Assembly: GCF_007752345.1 (NCBI RefSeq)
Contig: NZ_CP036299.1
Location: 2,433,001-2,497,000, forward strand
Direction: 5' to 3'
DNA length: 64,000 nucleotides
Source of the DNA: Planctopirus ephydatiae
Lineage (GTDB): Bacteria; Planctomycetota; Planctomycetia; Planctomycetales; Planctomycetaceae
The stretch's first letter is position 1. Each line of letters opens with the position of its first letter. Below the pieces are notes generated by a model. That model was not told the origin of the DNA. It saw only the letters and a list, made by a program, of their open reading frames with translations, and ran no database searches. This document shows, piece after piece, positions 37,685 to 47,839 of this stretch. Both the position numbers and the translations under genes were made by a program.

Positions 37685-40678
37685 ATGGAAGGTTTGTTTT
37701 CAGGTTTCACATTGCTTCAGGCATCGCCGGCTGTCGCGGACGCCCCACCAGGTGCCCCGACGGCCAACGTCTGGTTGCTGGGCATTATTGCTTTGTGCGT
37801 GCTGACGATCCCCTTCCTGCTGGGAACCCTGGTTGCGGGTGCTCTGCGGATGAAGGACATCTCTTTCCGCCTGAGCCTGGTGTTCTTCGTGACTGCCTTG
37901 TCGCTGACGCCATTTATCTACAGTGGTGTGAGTGGTGAAGGGCTACTTAAAGCCATTCCACTGGGGATTGACCTCGCTGGTGGAACCAATCTGGTTTATC
38001 AGATTGATGTTGATGCAGCCAAAAAGGATGGAAAAAACCTCGATATCAATACGGTCGAACAGCTCGTCCAGGCGATTGGCAAGCGACTGAATCCTTCGGG
38101 TGCGGAAGAGATCACGATTCGTCGCGTGGGGCGAGATCGTATTGAAGTCATCATTCCCGGTGCCGACAAAGACATTGTCGAACAAAAGAAGCGATTGATC
38201 ACCCGGCTGGGAAGTCTGGAATTTGCCATTCTCGCCAATGCCCGCGATCATGCTTCGATCATCAGCCGGGCCAATCAGTTGCCGGATGGGACAGATGATC
38301 TTCGTGACGACAAACTGCTGATTGCCAGTTGGCGCACCGTTGCTGATGGCAAAAATGTGGGCCAGAACGCAAATGATCAGACGCAGTTGCGAGTCGTCAA
38401 GCGGCGGAATGACAAAGGTGAACTGGTCGATGTCCAGCAGTTTCTCGTGGTTCATGAAACCCCTGATAAGCAGGTGACCGGTAAGCTATTGCAGGATGCT
38501 GGTTATCGTCCTGATCAGCAGGGACGCCCTGCGGTTTCATTCCGCATGACGACGACAGGTTCGATTCGTCTGGATGCACTGACCGCCAAGTATGCTCCGG
38601 ATCCTGTGGATAAGTTTGAGCGCCGTCTGGCAATTCTGCTCGATGGAAAAGTCTACTCGGCACCGAACCTTCGAGACCGCCTGTCATCTGGCGGCGGTGA
38701 GATTACGGGTGATTTTGATCGTAAAGAAGTCGATGAACTCGCTGGAGTCCTCAATGCGGGGGCCTTGGAAGTACCTCTGATTCCGACGCCTGTGAGTGAA
38801 TTTACAATCAGTCCACTCCTTGGGGCTGATGTGCAGCAGAAAGGTTTGCTGGCGATTGCACTCTCGGCCGCTGCTGTCTTCATCTTCATGGCGGTTTACT
38901 ACATGGTCTCTGGTTTGGTGGCCGACATGTGTCTGGTGCTCAACCTGATCATGGTGGTGGGAGCGATGGCGTTTATCGATGCCACCTTCACCTTGCCTGG
39001 CTTGGCTGGTCTTGTGTTGACGATTGGTATGGCAGTCGATGCCAACGTGCTGATCTACGAACGATTCCGTGAAGAAATTGCCCGTGGTGCCAGCATGCGG
39101 CTGACAATCCAGAATGGCTTCGACAAGGCACTTTCGGCAATTGTCGACGGTAACGTGACGACTCTGATTACGGCGGTCATTCTCTTCATGATTGGCACCG
39201 ATGCCGTGAAGGGCTTTGCCGTTTCGCTGTTTATTGGTTTGAGTGCGTCGATGTTCGCAATTCTGGTGTTTGGTCGAATCTGCTTCGAAATTATTGAACG
39301 CAAGAGACTGGTCAAATCCTTGTCGATGATGCCGACCATCAAGCTGAGCGGTGTCGATTTTCTGGGAATGCGAGTGCCAGCCATCCTGTTTTCGGTCGTG
39401 GTGATTGCGGTTGGGATGTTCGCTCTGGTTTCACGCGGCAGAGACAACCTCGATATCGATTTTACTGGCGGTACGATGGTGACTCTGGAATTCCAGAAGC
39501 CACAACAAACAGCAGTGGTTCGCGAAAAGCTCGACGCCAAGTTCCCGACAGCAATATCTCTTGAAGAACTGCGGCTGAACGATGAATCTGCAACTGCAGG
39601 GACTCGTTTCCGCATCCGCACAAGTTTGATTGATCGAGAACAGGTTCGCGGATTGATCAACGAGTCGTTTGCAGACCCTGAGACCGCACTCACGAGAGTT
39701 CAGTTGAGTTTTGGTGACATTACGCCTGTGACAGCCGACGACTCGAAAACCATTCGCATCCGACCTGGGACGAATATCGACAAGTTTACCGGTGGGCATC
39801 GAGTTCCACTGACGTTCACAGGCCCGGTGGCTGAAGCGACTGTCGCTGAGTATCTGGCGGAACAACTCAAAAAGTTCCCTGGAAAAGATGCTCAGCCCAG
39901 GTATGACTCGGCAATTGGAATGGTGCTGGTGGATGGTGTGAGTGCTGATGGTCAGCCCACGACCGGAAAATTCACAGAATTGGTCGCTCGTGTGGCTCCG
40001 GATGTAACGAATGAAGATCTGGCTGAGGCACTGAAGGCACTGGCAACTCAACTGGCCAACGAGCCGATCTTTGATGAGTTCAACTCGTTTACGACCTCAG
40101 TTGCAGCCGAAACTCAGCAAAACGCACTTTTGGCTATTTTGTTGAGTCTGGTGGCGATCGTCGTTTACATCTGGTTCCGCTTCGAGAAGCTCTATTACGG
40201 TTTTGCTGCCGTTGCGGCACTGACACACGACGCCCTCGTTGTGCTGGGCAGTGTGGCTTTGGGGGCCTGGCTGGCACAGACACCGATCGGGCCGATCCTC
40301 GGGCTGGAAGATTTCAAGATCAACATGGGCTTCATTGCGGCGATTCTGACCATCATTGGTTATTCGCTGAACGACACCATCGTGATCTTTGATCGTATCC
40401 GTGAAATTCGTGGTAAAAACCCGAATGTCACCTACGATATGATCAATCTGAGTGTGAATCAGACCATGTCGCGAACGATTCTTACGGCGACGACCGTTCT
40501 TATCGTCGTGGTGATTCTGTATCTCTTTGGCGGGGAAGGGATTCACACCTTCGCCTACAGCTTTATCATCGGAACCATCGCGGGTACCTATAGTACGATC
40601 TTCATTGCCAACCCTGTGCTGTACTGGCTGGTGAGTCGACAGCAGGCCAAGTCGACTCCTGCCAAGGTCACAGCCTGA
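37685..40678 (+). CDS. secDF: Fused protein translocase SecDF
   Basis: SecD and SecF in one chain of about 997 residues, which use the proton gradient to pull secreted proteins across the membrane. The SecD part has DLAGGTNLVYQ and a large periplasmic P1 region, and the first transmembrane bundle contains GLVLTIGMAVDANVLIYERF. The SecF part begins near residue 575 with DIDFTGGT and holds the block IGYSLNDTIVIFDRIRE. Both transport signatures are intact. The SecF periplasmic region is larger than usual. The ATG at 37685 follows AGGAAG; a GTG at 37667 is an alternative start. A good terminator follows. Confidence 0.95.
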   Translation: MEGLFSGFTLLQASPAVADAPPGAPTANVWLLGIIALCVLTIPFLLGTLVAGALRMKDISFRLSLVFFVTALSLTPFIYSGVSGEGLLKAIPLGIDLAGGTNLVYQIDVDAAKKDGKNLDINTVEQLVQAIGKRLNPSGAEEITIRRVGRDRIEVIIPGADKDIVEQKKRLITRLGSLEFAILANARDHASIISRANQLPDGTDDLRDDKLLIASWRTVADGKNVGQNANDQTQLRVVKRRNDKGELVDVQQFLVVHETPDKQVTGKLLQDAGYRPDQQGRPAVSFRMTTTGSIRLDALTAKYAPDPVDKFERRLAILLDGKVYSAPNLRDRLSSGGGEITGDFDRKEVDELAGVLNAGALEVPLIPTPVSEFTISPLLGADVQQKGLLAIALSAAAVFIFMAVYYMVSGLVADMCLVLNLIMVVGAMAFIDATFTLPGLAGLVLTIGMAVDANVLIYERFREEIARGASMRLTIQNGFDKALSAIVDGNVTTLITAVILFMIGTDAVKGFAVSLFIGLSASMFAILVFGRICFEIIERKRLVKSLSMMPTIKLSGVDFLGMRVPAILFSVVVIAVGMFALVSRGRDNLDIDFTGGTMVTLEFQKPQQTAVVREKLDAKFPTAISLEELRLNDESATAGTRFRIRTSLIDREQVRGLINESFADPETALTRVQLSFGDITPVTADDSKTIRIRPGTNIDKFTGGHRVPLTFTGPVAEATVAEYLAEQLKKFPGKDAQPRYDSAIGMVLVDGVSADGQPTTGKFTELVARVAPDVTNEDLAEALKALATQLANEPIFDEFNSFTTSVAAETQQNALLAILLSLVAIVVYIWFRFEKLYYGFAAVAALTHDALVVLGSVALGAWLAQTPIGPILGLEDFKINMGFIAAILTIIGYSLNDTIVIFDRIREIRGKNPNVTYDMINLSVNQTMSRTILTATTVLIVVVILYLFGGEGIHTFAYSFIIGTIAGTYSTIFIANPVLYWLVSRQQAKSTPAKVTA

Positions 40679-40726
40679 TAAAGCTGCTTTGTCAATGAAT
40701 ATGAGTTAAAGTCAAAGATGATTGAG

Positions 40727-40762
40727 CCGCCTCCTGCTTTCGAGCCGGAGGCGGTTTTTGTT
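40727..40762 (+). terminator. Rho-independent terminator after secDF
   Basis: Stem CCGCCTCC and GGAGGCGG (8 bp) with a 12-base loop, followed by TTTTTGTTTT. This is a classical intrinsic terminator that ends the tgt-yajC-secDF group about 50 bases after the stop. Confidence 0.85.
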
Positions 40763-40847
40763 TTCTGGGCAGTAATCTCGCGCGCCTTCGACTAACATTT
40801 TCTATATTGAGAACTTTGGAGAGATTGATCAGTAAGGCCATTATCGG

Positions 40848-41147
40848 TTGAGGGTTCGTGTGAATTCGGAACTTGCGGTCAAGACAATTGTCGCACCGGA
40901 CTGGTCAACCAGTGAGCCGATGATTCTGTTTGCATGGCTGGTCGAAGTGGGAGATGTGGTAGCTATTGGAGACCGAATGGCTGAAATTGGCATTCAGGGA
41001 GTGAGCCGTGATTTTGAATGCCCTGCCCGTGGAGTCGTCAAACAGCGGCTGGTGACTGCGGGGAGCAGTATCTCCGCAGGAGACGTCCTTTTGAGCCTCT
41101 CCTTAAACGAAGACCTGCATGATTCATCCCGTCCCGTATCAGATTGA
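40848..41147 (+). CDS. Lipoyl/biotinyl-domain-like protein without the acceptor lysine
   Basis: A 99-residue protein with the fold of a lipoyl or biotin carrier domain: WLVEVGDVVAIGDRMAEIG, CPARGVVKQRLVTAGSSI and SAGDVLLSL. In carrier proteins the modified lysine is in a D-K-A type turn after the fourth strand. Here the aligned residues are Q-G-V, so no lysine is available. The start is a TTG or a nearby GTG. It overlaps the next gene, which suggests joint translation. No E2 catalytic domain is attached. Confidence 0.65.
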   Translation: MRVRVNSELAVKTIVAPDWSTSEPMILFAWLVEVGDVVAIGDRMAEIGIQGVSRDFECPARGVVKQRLVTAGSSISAGDVLLSLSLNEDLHDSSRPVSD

Positions 41148-41161
41148 GGAGCACGCTGCTG

Positions 41162-42259
41162 ATGTCGGTCTGGAGTGAAGTTCGCGGGCAGTCGATGGCC
41201 ATCGAGCAGTTACGAAAAGCGGTCGAGCGGGGCCGATTGGCCCATGGTTATTTGTTTGTTGGATCCCAGGGAATCGGGAAGCGGCTTGTGGCTCAGAAGT
41301 TCGCCCAGGCCATCTTATGCAAAGAGCGTAAGCCTCATGAGCTTGAGGCGTGCGGCACTTGTACAAGCTGCCGGCCGTTTCTGGCCGGAAATCATCCCGA
41401 TTTTCAGGTGGTGGAGTGTCCGGAAGGAAAGCGGGAGATTCCCATCGATCTGCTGGTGGGGTCGAAGGAGAATCGCGGGCAGGAGGGGCTTTGCCATGGT
41501 CTCTCGCTGAAGCCACTGAATGGCAGCCGCAAGATCGCGATTATCGATGACGCTCATTTACTCAATGATGCCGGTGCGAATGCGATTCTCAAGACATTGG
41601 AAGAACCACCCGAACTCGCTGTTTTGATTCTGGTGGCATCGACACTCGAAACCGTCTTGCCCACCATTCGCTCGCGTTGTCATCTGGTGAGGTTTCAGCA
41701 GCTAGGCGACGAGGATATTGAGGCCCTGTTGAGTGCCGAGGGATCGATTGAACCGGGGATGGTGAAGGAAGTCAGCCAGATGTGTGATGGCAGTCTTTCC
41801 ATGGCGAAGGAAATGCTGGATCCAGCCTTATGGGAGCTGCGGAAAACTCTGCGAAAAACGCTGTGCGAGCGGAGAATTCCTGGGCAGAAAACGGCGCAGA
41901 TGATCTTCAGTTATCTTGAAAGCCACTCATCGGAAACATCCGCTCAGCGGGAGTCGATTCAGCATATCTTCTGGTTTGTGATCGATGATCTCAGGCAGGT
42001 CATCCAGGTGGTTTGTGGCGCTGAGACTCGAGAACAAAATCACTTGCTAGTTCGAGATTCCCAAAATGAGATCGTTCAGATGGCAAAGTCACTCTCGCCA
42101 GATCCTGAAACGATCGAGTGCCTGGCAAAAATGTGCGACCGGGTGATGGAGGCGAGTGGCCAGGTGTTGCAGAATGTAAACCTTTCGCTGTGTCTCGAAG
42201 CCTGTTTTGACGATGTTTCGAGGATGCGCGCAAATCTGGCGAACACTGGTGTCCATTGA
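41162..42259 (+). CDS. holB: DNA polymerase III delta' (clamp-loader) subunit
   Basis: AAA+ clamp-loader subunit of about 365 residues. The P-loop GSQGIGKR is present, followed by the zinc motif CGTCTSC and an upstream Cys, a Walker B-like IIDDAHLLNDAGANAILK and the SRC motif in RSRCHLV. Delta' and gamma/tau share this core; the shorter C-terminal domain without a long tail fits delta'. The open frame extends to 41144 inside the preceding gene, but the ATG at 41162 follows GAGGAG. A tmk gene, a common neighbour, is not present here. Confidence 0.82.
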   Translation: MSVWSEVRGQSMAIEQLRKAVERGRLAHGYLFVGSQGIGKRLVAQKFAQAILCKERKPHELEACGTCTSCRPFLAGNHPDFQVVECPEGKREIPIDLLVGSKENRGQEGLCHGLSLKPLNGSRKIAIIDDAHLLNDAGANAILKTLEEPPELAVLILVASTLETVLPTIRSRCHLVRFQQLGDEDIEALLSAEGSIEPGMVKEVSQMCDGSLSMAKEMLDPALWELRKTLRKTLCERRIPGQKTAQMIFSYLESHSSETSAQRESIQHIFWFVIDDLRQVIQVVCGAETREQNHLLVRDSQNEIVQMAKSLSPDPETIECLAKMCDRVMEASGQVLQNVNLSLCLEACFDDVSRMRANLANTGVH

Positions 42260-42469
42260 CCCTTCGTCAAGCGGCGAGATGCTTTGTCACAGTTTGTTAG
42301 GTTAAGGCGGGAAGCCCACAAAAGGTATGCGATGTGCCGTTTATGGGAGGAATTGTATAATTTTACGCTAGAGCTATCGTCTGATTGGTAAACATGTTAT
42401 GTCTAATGAGTTCAGTCAGTAAGTTGATGATGAAAATAACTGCAAAAGTCTCTGGGCTGGAAAGACAAC

Positions 42470-43285
42470 GTGCCGCGACTGGCAGACATGACTGATCGCT
42501 GGGGCCTGGTCACTGGTGCGTCGTCGGGCATTGGTGCTGAGTTCGCACGTCAATTGGCTGCCCGGGGGATGCATCTGATTCTGGTGGCACGCCGCACGGA
42601 GATGATGCAGGGGCTGGCTGCGGAACTCGACCGATTGCATGGAACCAAAACTGAAATTCTTTCGGTTGATCTGACGTTGGCTGATGCGGTTCAACAGATT
42701 GCTGACAAAGTCGCTGCTGCCGGGATCGAGGTCGATTTGCTGGTGAACTGTGCTGGTTTTGGCATGGTGGGCGAAATTCTGGAGACAGACTTTGACCGTG
42801 TGCGTCAAATGTTACGTCTGAACATCGAGGCCTTAGCAGCTTTGACGTACCAGTTTCTGCCGGGGATGATTCGCCGAAATCGTGGTGCCGTTGTCAACGT
42901 GGCTTCAATTGCTGCTTTCCAGCCAGTGGCTTACATGGGAGCTTATGCTGCGAGTAAGTCGTTTGTACTACACTTTACTGAGGCCTTGCATGCCGAGCTT
43001 TCGGATACCGGTGTGGTCGCGATGGCTGTCTGTCCAGGAGTGACGAAGACCGACTTTTTCGATGTGGCGGGTGCCACGGGCTGGCTGCAGAAACATTCGT
43101 CGCAGACACCTGAGGAAGTTGTCCGTCAGGCTCTGAAAGCGCTGGATCGTGGTCGTCAGTATGTGGTCACTGGTTGGCGGAACTATCTTTTGACGTGCCT
43201 GGTGCGGATCGCGACCCGCTGGCGTGTGGTGAATGAATCGAAACGGTTCTTCCGCCCCAGACGCTCGAATAAGTCCAAGGGCTGA
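42470..43285 (+). CDS. Short-chain dehydrogenase/reductase
   Basis: SDR oxidoreductase of about 271 residues. The cofactor motif VTGASSGIGAEFA is near the N terminus, followed by NCAGFGM and NVASIAAFQ, then the catalytic YAASKSFV with Tyr and Lys. The basic and arginine-rich residue near LVARRTE suggests NADPH use. The C terminus is basic and includes a hydrophobic stretch (YLLTCLVRIATRW) that could touch the membrane. The start is the GTG at 42470 or the ATG at 42488. The substrate is unknown. Confidence 0.8.
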   Translation: MPRLADMTDRWGLVTGASSGIGAEFARQLAARGMHLILVARRTEMMQGLAAELDRLHGTKTEILSVDLTLADAVQQIADKVAAAGIEVDLLVNCAGFGMVGEILETDFDRVRQMLRLNIEALAALTYQFLPGMIRRNRGAVVNVASIAAFQPVAYMGAYAASKSFVLHFTEALHAELSDTGVVAMAVCPGVTKTDFFDVAGATGWLQKHSSQTPEEVVRQALKALDRGRQYVVTGWRNYLLTCLVRIATRWRVVNESKRFFRPRRSNKSKG

Positions 43286-43345
43286 AATCTTTACAAGAAA
43301 CCGCCCGGTAAAGAGTTCGCACCCATGATCCAAGGGAAGGCAGAC

Positions 43346-44383
43346 TCAAAGTGCTGGCGTGGCTTCGACAATGGCTGCAATTTCGGCTGATTCCGAACGT
43401 GGGGGCCGTTCGAGAAGTGCCATAGTCGCTTTTTGCGGGGTTTTGCCGCAGAAAAGGACTTCGTAGACCTGTTGCATGATTGGCAGGTCGAGGTGATGCC
43501 GAAGTGCGATCTCAGCCACACTTTTCGACGTGGCCACACCTTCGGCAACACCCTCCATGGAATGCAGAATATCGCTGATGGATTCGCCACTTCCCAAACG
43601 AAAGCCCACCTTGCGGTTTCGTCCATAAGGGCTGACACAGGTCGTGATCAAATCCCCCATGCCGGCCAGGCCGGTAAATGTCATCGGGTTGCCACCAAAG
43701 TAGACACCAAACCTCTGCATTTCGACGAGGCCGCGGGTCATCAGGGCGGATTTGGCATTGTCTCCAAATCCCAATCCATCGCAGATTCCACAGGCAATGG
43801 CAATGACGTTCTTGAGGGCACCGGCATATTCGACGCCCAACGTGTCGGCATTAGTGTAGATGCGAAATCGTTCAGTTGAGAACATCTGCTGCACACGGCA
43901 GGCCAGTTCGAGATCCTCACTGGAAGCGACCACAGTTGCCGGTAAGCGATGAGCAAACTCTTCGGCATGACTGGGGCCACTGAGAATCGCGACAGATCGT
44001 GGCCCGAGAATATCCGTCACGATCTGGCTGGGACGCTGGAAGGTGCCATTCTCGACCCCTTTGATCACACTGATCACAGGCACAGATTCGGGAAGCGAGT
44101 TTCGTACCAGTTGAAGTGACTGTCTTAAAAACTGGCAGGGAATGGCGAGGACAACGTAGTCGCAATTATGGATGGCGACATTGATGTCAGACGTGATGAA
44201 AATGTTGTCGTTCAGTTTGCAGCCCGGCAGGAAACGTCGATTTTCTCGCGTGGATTGAATTTCCACCGCCTGATCCTGATTTCGAACCCAGATCGAGACC
44301 TGCTGATGCGTTTGTTCTGCCAGGAGCATGGCACAGGCAGTTCCCATGGCACCGCCGCCGAGAATGGTCAATCGAGTGGTCAT
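43346..44383 (-). CDS. gpsA: Glycerol-3-phosphate dehydrogenase [NAD(P)+]
   Basis: Reduces dihydroxyacetone phosphate to sn-glycerol-3-phosphate for phospholipids. The Rossmann start TILGGGAMGTACAMLLAE is clear, followed by VISVIKGVENGT, SGPSHAEEFAH, the catalytic lysine in GALKNVIAIACGI and TFTGLAGMGDLITTC, which is diagnostic. The length is about 345 residues. An upstream in-frame ATG at 44407 would add 8 residues. It converges on the SDR gene. Confidence 0.94.
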   Translation of the reverse strand: MTTRLTILGGGAMGTACAMLLAEQTHQQVSIWVRNQDQAVEIQSTRENRRFLPGCKLNDNIFITSDINVAIHNCDYVVLAIPCQFLRQSLQLVRNSLPESVPVISVIKGVENGTFQRPSQIVTDILGPRSVAILSGPSHAEEFAHRLPATVVASSEDLELACRVQQMFSTERFRIYTNADTLGVEYAGALKNVIAIACGICDGLGFGDNAKSALMTRGLVEMQRFGVYFGGNPMTFTGLAGMGDLITTCVSPYGRNRKVGFRLGSGESISDILHSMEGVAEGVATSKSVAEIALRHHLDLPIMQQVYEVLFCGKTPQKATMALLERPPRSESAEIAAIVEATPAL

Positions 44384-44407
44384 AGGGGAGTTCCGATCCA
44401 TCGGCAA

Positions 44408-44899
44408 GAGCCAGGCAGGCAGGTCACAGGAAATCTTATTTCCATACGGTGATTAGACTTCCGCGTGATACACAAAATCAATCGTGGGGGAAAGTGTAGG
44501 GCTGAGAATCCTGCGATTTCTCCGTGGATTCGACTGTGATTTTTTTCCTGAAACTCGCGATGAAATGTCTTCTATTTGTCCACGGCCAAAGCCCACCATG
44601 AACACGGAATCTCTGCTCCAGAATCACGGAGTTGAATATGTAAATTGATTTTTGGAAGAGACCGCTTGCTTTCGCAAATGCATGACCTAAGTTTGGAAAA
44701 AGTGTCGGTGTTTATCCCGGGATCGTATCCATACGCTCGGGTTGTGTCAGATGCCATGTGTATCACCGAGTTTGTGCCGGTGGACGGGGCGTCGATTTGG
44801 GTTTTTCCTGCCAGCCATCGGTCCATCGGCTGTCTAACGAATTCGAATCCTGGTCAAGATTGAGTTTCGAGTAAGAGGTTCCTCAGGGGCAGATCGAAG
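44408..44899. other. Intergenic region upstream of a small conserved gene
   Basis: About 490 bp between gpsA (minus) and the 94-residue gene (plus). A frame at 44645-44863 (72 residues) has no family support and no good ribosome binding site, and I do not call it a gene. No RNA motif was recognised. Confidence 0.5.
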
Positions 44900-45184
44900 A
44901 TGAGCACGACTTATCCCACTCCCGGTTCGGCAGGTGTTCTCACCCATGAGGCTGGCATCAATCCCGAGACTGGAAACGTTTTTTCCGACCGACGTGCTTC
45001 TCGACCGGAAGGTCGAAGCGGCGGCCCTGAGCGCCGCCAGTTTACAACGACTCCATCACTCATGCGGCCCGAGGTTGCTGAGCTGGCCGAGGCTGTTGAT
45101 CGTTACAAGATGGAACACCGCCGTCGCTTCATCACGTTTGAAGAACTCTTCAACGTGATGAGCTCATTGGGCTACCATAAGTAA
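44900..45184 (+). CDS. Small conserved hypothetical protein
   Basis: A 94-residue soluble protein. The N-terminal half is Gly/Ser/Arg-rich and probably disordered. The C-terminal half is a helical block: EVAELAEAVDRYKMEHRRR followed by FITFEELFNVMSSLGYHK. This block looks like a conserved short helical motif of planctomycetes, but I cannot name a family. The ATG at 44900 is behind GATCGAAG. The gene stands alone, converging on the UxaE-like gene. Confidence 0.6.
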   Translation: MSTTYPTPGSAGVLTHEAGINPETGNVFSDRRASRPEGRSGGPERRQFTTTPSLMRPEVAELAEAVDRYKMEHRRRFITFEELFNVMSSLGYHK

Positions 45185-45211
45185 GCGAAAACTGTGCGAG
45201 TCGATAGTCTG

Positions 45212-46477
45212 TTACAAGCCAGCTTTTAATGCCGCCAGGTGCATCATGAAGTGCGTCTTCAGGATGTCGGCATACACGGCTGGATGTTCTCTCAAAATCT
45301 GCATGAGCACCGCGCCCCAGTGAGGATGTTGCAAGGTGCTGCCAAATGTGCAATGCAGGATTTGCCGTCCCGGTGCAGTAAAGCCCTGACCAGGGAGGAC
45401 AGAGCTCCAATCCTGCAGATAGAGCTGTCGAAGCTGGTCATCACTGCTGACTTCCTGCGGAGGTGGAACTGCTTCAAGTGTGGCGGATACGTGATAAGTG
45501 GCTTTATCCGTCAGATACCGCTCGCGTGCAAAATCGATCATACCGCGGAACTCTCCCGGTGCGACCGTCGCCACGACCCGCAACGCCTCAAGATAGCTCG
45601 TTCCGGCGGTTTTAACATGGAACATGCCATCGGTGTATGCCGCCAGCTGTCGGTAGACTGTCAACTTGTCAGAGCCGGAATGCAGGCTCAGCTTATAAGG
45701 GCCCACAACTTTGGCAATGGCTGCGTGATCAGCCAGTGATCGTTCAAAGGTGGAAATGTCGCCCTTAAAATCCACCCCTTTTTCAAATTCTCCGATGAAA
45801 CGAGGTGCCAGGCTCACCAGCCGAATACCAGCATTGAGGAGCTGCTGAGCAATGATAAAGTGCTCGGCTGTCGTTGTCGGCTGCTCGGTTTCATCGACAC
45901 TCAATTCGATTTCGCAAGGTCGGCCAGCGCGGTCTTGAACCTGTTGAATGTATTGCCCCAGACGAATCGCCAGTTGAATGGCACGACCGTACTTGACCGC
46001 AGCGCGATAAAGTACAGGCTCGGTCATTTCGATTGTTGAGCCAGTTGATAGCGAGATGGTTCTCCCTCTGTAGGTTTCGACCCATGGAGAGAACTCGCGA
46101 ACATCGTGAAAGCGATACTTCAGCTCGTCGAACGAGTAGTTATCGGCCTTCTGATCGACCTCTGCCGATGGATCAATCGTAAAGAAAACGAAACCCGCTT
46201 CAGCAGTGACATCGACATCAGCCTCGGTCTTCAAATGATCTGCATCTGCACCAACAGGGCCTTCGTAATGGGCGTTTCGAACCGCCCGGAAGGCATCTTC
46301 CATGACCTGTTTGGCCGTTCGACCTGTGCGTGCCATTTCCCGGATGGATTGCTGGGCGAAGATGGGCAGAATTCCCGATGAGCTCGCGTTGATAGCCGCA
46401 ATATGCCCAGGCGTCGCTAAACCCGTGCGATCACCAAATCCAAAACTGGGCGAAAGACCAAGACATTGAGCACTCAT
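45212..46477 (-). CDS. UxaE/tagaturonate-epimerase-like protein
   Basis: A 421-residue TIM-barrel-type protein. The N-terminal block SFGFGDRTGLATPGHI, the segment PIFAQQSIREMARTGRT and the late block KTAGTSYLEALRVVA resemble the tagaturonate epimerase family (UxaE of Thermotoga), which links galacturonate and glucuronate catabolism. Metal-binding His and Asp residues are visible in SADHLKTEAD-like and YKLSLHSGSDK positions. The gene stands next to an Ldh-type dehydrogenase on the same strand, consistent with sugar-acid use. The substrate assignment is tentative. Confidence 0.65.
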   Translation of the reverse strand: MSAQCLGLSPSFGFGDRTGLATPGHIAAINASSSGILPIFAQQSIREMARTGRTAKQVMEDAFRAVRNAHYEGPVGADADHLKTEADVDVTAEAGFVFFTIDPSAEVDQKADNYSFDELKYRFHDVREFSPWVETYRGRTISLSTGSTIEMTEPVLYRAAVKYGRAIQLAIRLGQYIQQVQDRAGRPCEIELSVDETEQPTTTAEHFIIAQQLLNAGIRLVSLAPRFIGEFEKGVDFKGDISTFERSLADHAAIAKVVGPYKLSLHSGSDKLTVYRQLAAYTDGMFHVKTAGTSYLEALRVVATVAPGEFRGMIDFARERYLTDKATYHVSATLEAVPPPQEVSSDDQLRQLYLQDWSSVLPGQGFTAPGRQILHCTFGSTLQHPHWGAVLMQILREHPAVYADILKTHFMMHLAALKAGL

Positions 46478-46580
46478 CAGCAGGTAGCCTTTAACGATCA
46501 GGTCGGTATCAACAGCGCAAGGATGGTTTCATTGCTGGTCTCTGTCGAATGTCCGAGGAAAGTTCCATTGAGCCGAGTTA

Positions 46581-47642
46581 TCAGGACGCAAGAGCCGGAG
46601 CAGCGACGCCGAGTCGATTACCCAGTGCGAAGAGAGCATTCCAGTTCCCTTCATCGAGGGGAATGCCTTTGGCTCGTCGATTGTTGAGGGTCGATCGTTC
46701 AGGATCTCCAGGAAGGTAGATTTCCTTGGATTCATCAATCTTTGGAACGCTGCGAATATACTGTTCCAACTGCTGCACTTCCTGAAGCAGATGATCCGTC
46801 CCGGCAAAGAATTCAGGAGAGATGGCCATGAACCAGCCACAGTTGCCAATGGGAGCCGGTGGATTGGGATAGGCACATTGTCCACCGGACATGCCACCAC
46901 ACAGCATTTCGATCATGAATGCGAGGCCGAAGCCTTTGTAAGCCTGGTCTCCGCCCAGGGGCAGGATGGTCCCTGGAGGATTGCCGTAAAGGTCGTTGGG
47001 ATTGGTGCTGGGATTTCCTTCAGGATCGAGAATCCAGCCGGGTGGTACCGGTTCGCCTGCGATTTTCTTCAGGCGGACTTTGCCTTCTGCTGTGGCACTG
47101 GTACCAATATCGAAAACAAAGGGGCCCTGGGAACCTCCCGGCACGCCAATGCAAATAGGATTTGTTCCTAATCGAGGGCGCTTGCCTCCCACCGGTGCGA
47201 CGCGCTGGGCAGCACCGTGAGTGTTGGCCAAGGCCATCGAAATGAGGCCTTGAGCCGCAAACTTCTCCGCATATTCACCCAGACGACCGATATGTGAAGA
47301 ACGTCGCAAAGTGCCGATGACGACGGCCGATGAGGCGGCTTTGGCAATCATTTTGTCCACGAGACGATGGGCGAGAACGAGTCCCAGACCCCAGTTCCCG
47401 TCAGCCACAATGGAAGAGGCGGATTCGTTGATGATGTCGAGTTGACTCGTTGGAAAGATGCGGCCCTGTTCGATCTGTTCGATGTAGGAAGCGACCCGCA
47501 TCACACCGTGCGAATCGTGTCCTCGCAGGTTGGCCTCCACGAGACTGTTGGCCATGCAAGCGGCATCCGCTTCGGAGACTCCCGCTGCCAGAAAGAGTTT
47601 TTGTGCGTAAGAGGAGAGAGTTTCAATAGCAATCACTGGCAC
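46581..47642 (-). CDS. Malate/L-lactate dehydrogenase family oxidoreductase
   Basis: Ldh-2 family NAD(P)-dependent oxidoreductase, 353 residues. Diagnostic parts: the N-terminal EANLRGHDSHGVMRV with the catalytic His, NTHGAAQRVAPVGGK, LGTNPICIGVPGG and FVFDIGTSATAEGKV. The family acts on 2-hydroxyacids such as malate, ureidoglycolate or 2,3-diketogulonate, so the exact substrate is open. It is just upstream of the UxaE-like gene, about 100 bp apart on the minus strand. Confidence 0.9.
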   Translation of the reverse strand: MPVIAIETLSSYAQKLFLAAGVSEADAACMANSLVEANLRGHDSHGVMRVASYIEQIEQGRIFPTSQLDIINESASSIVADGNWGLGLVLAHRLVDKMIAKAASSAVVIGTLRRSSHIGRLGEYAEKFAAQGLISMALANTHGAAQRVAPVGGKRPRLGTNPICIGVPGGSQGPFVFDIGTSATAEGKVRLKKIAGEPVPPGWILDPEGNPSTNPNDLYGNPPGTILPLGGDQAYKGFGLAFMIEMLCGGMSGGQCAYPNPPAPIGNCGWFMAISPEFFAGTDHLLQEVQQLEQYIRSVPKIDESKEIYLPGDPERSTLNNRRAKGIPLDEGNWNALFALGNRLGVAAPALAS

Positions 47643-47839
47643 GACGGAACCTTTGGTAGCAGAACTAATCCACGGAAGAGACGAACACCTTCACTGCTCT
47701 GCAGGTTACATATTTGAGTTGGCTGATGCCAGAGAGGCCAGTTTCAGAGATCGCCAAGGCCCACGATGGATCTAAAAACTTTATGATGAAATCGGTGAGT
47801 TCGGTCACAGATCAGAAACTTCGCTAGCGCATGGAAACA

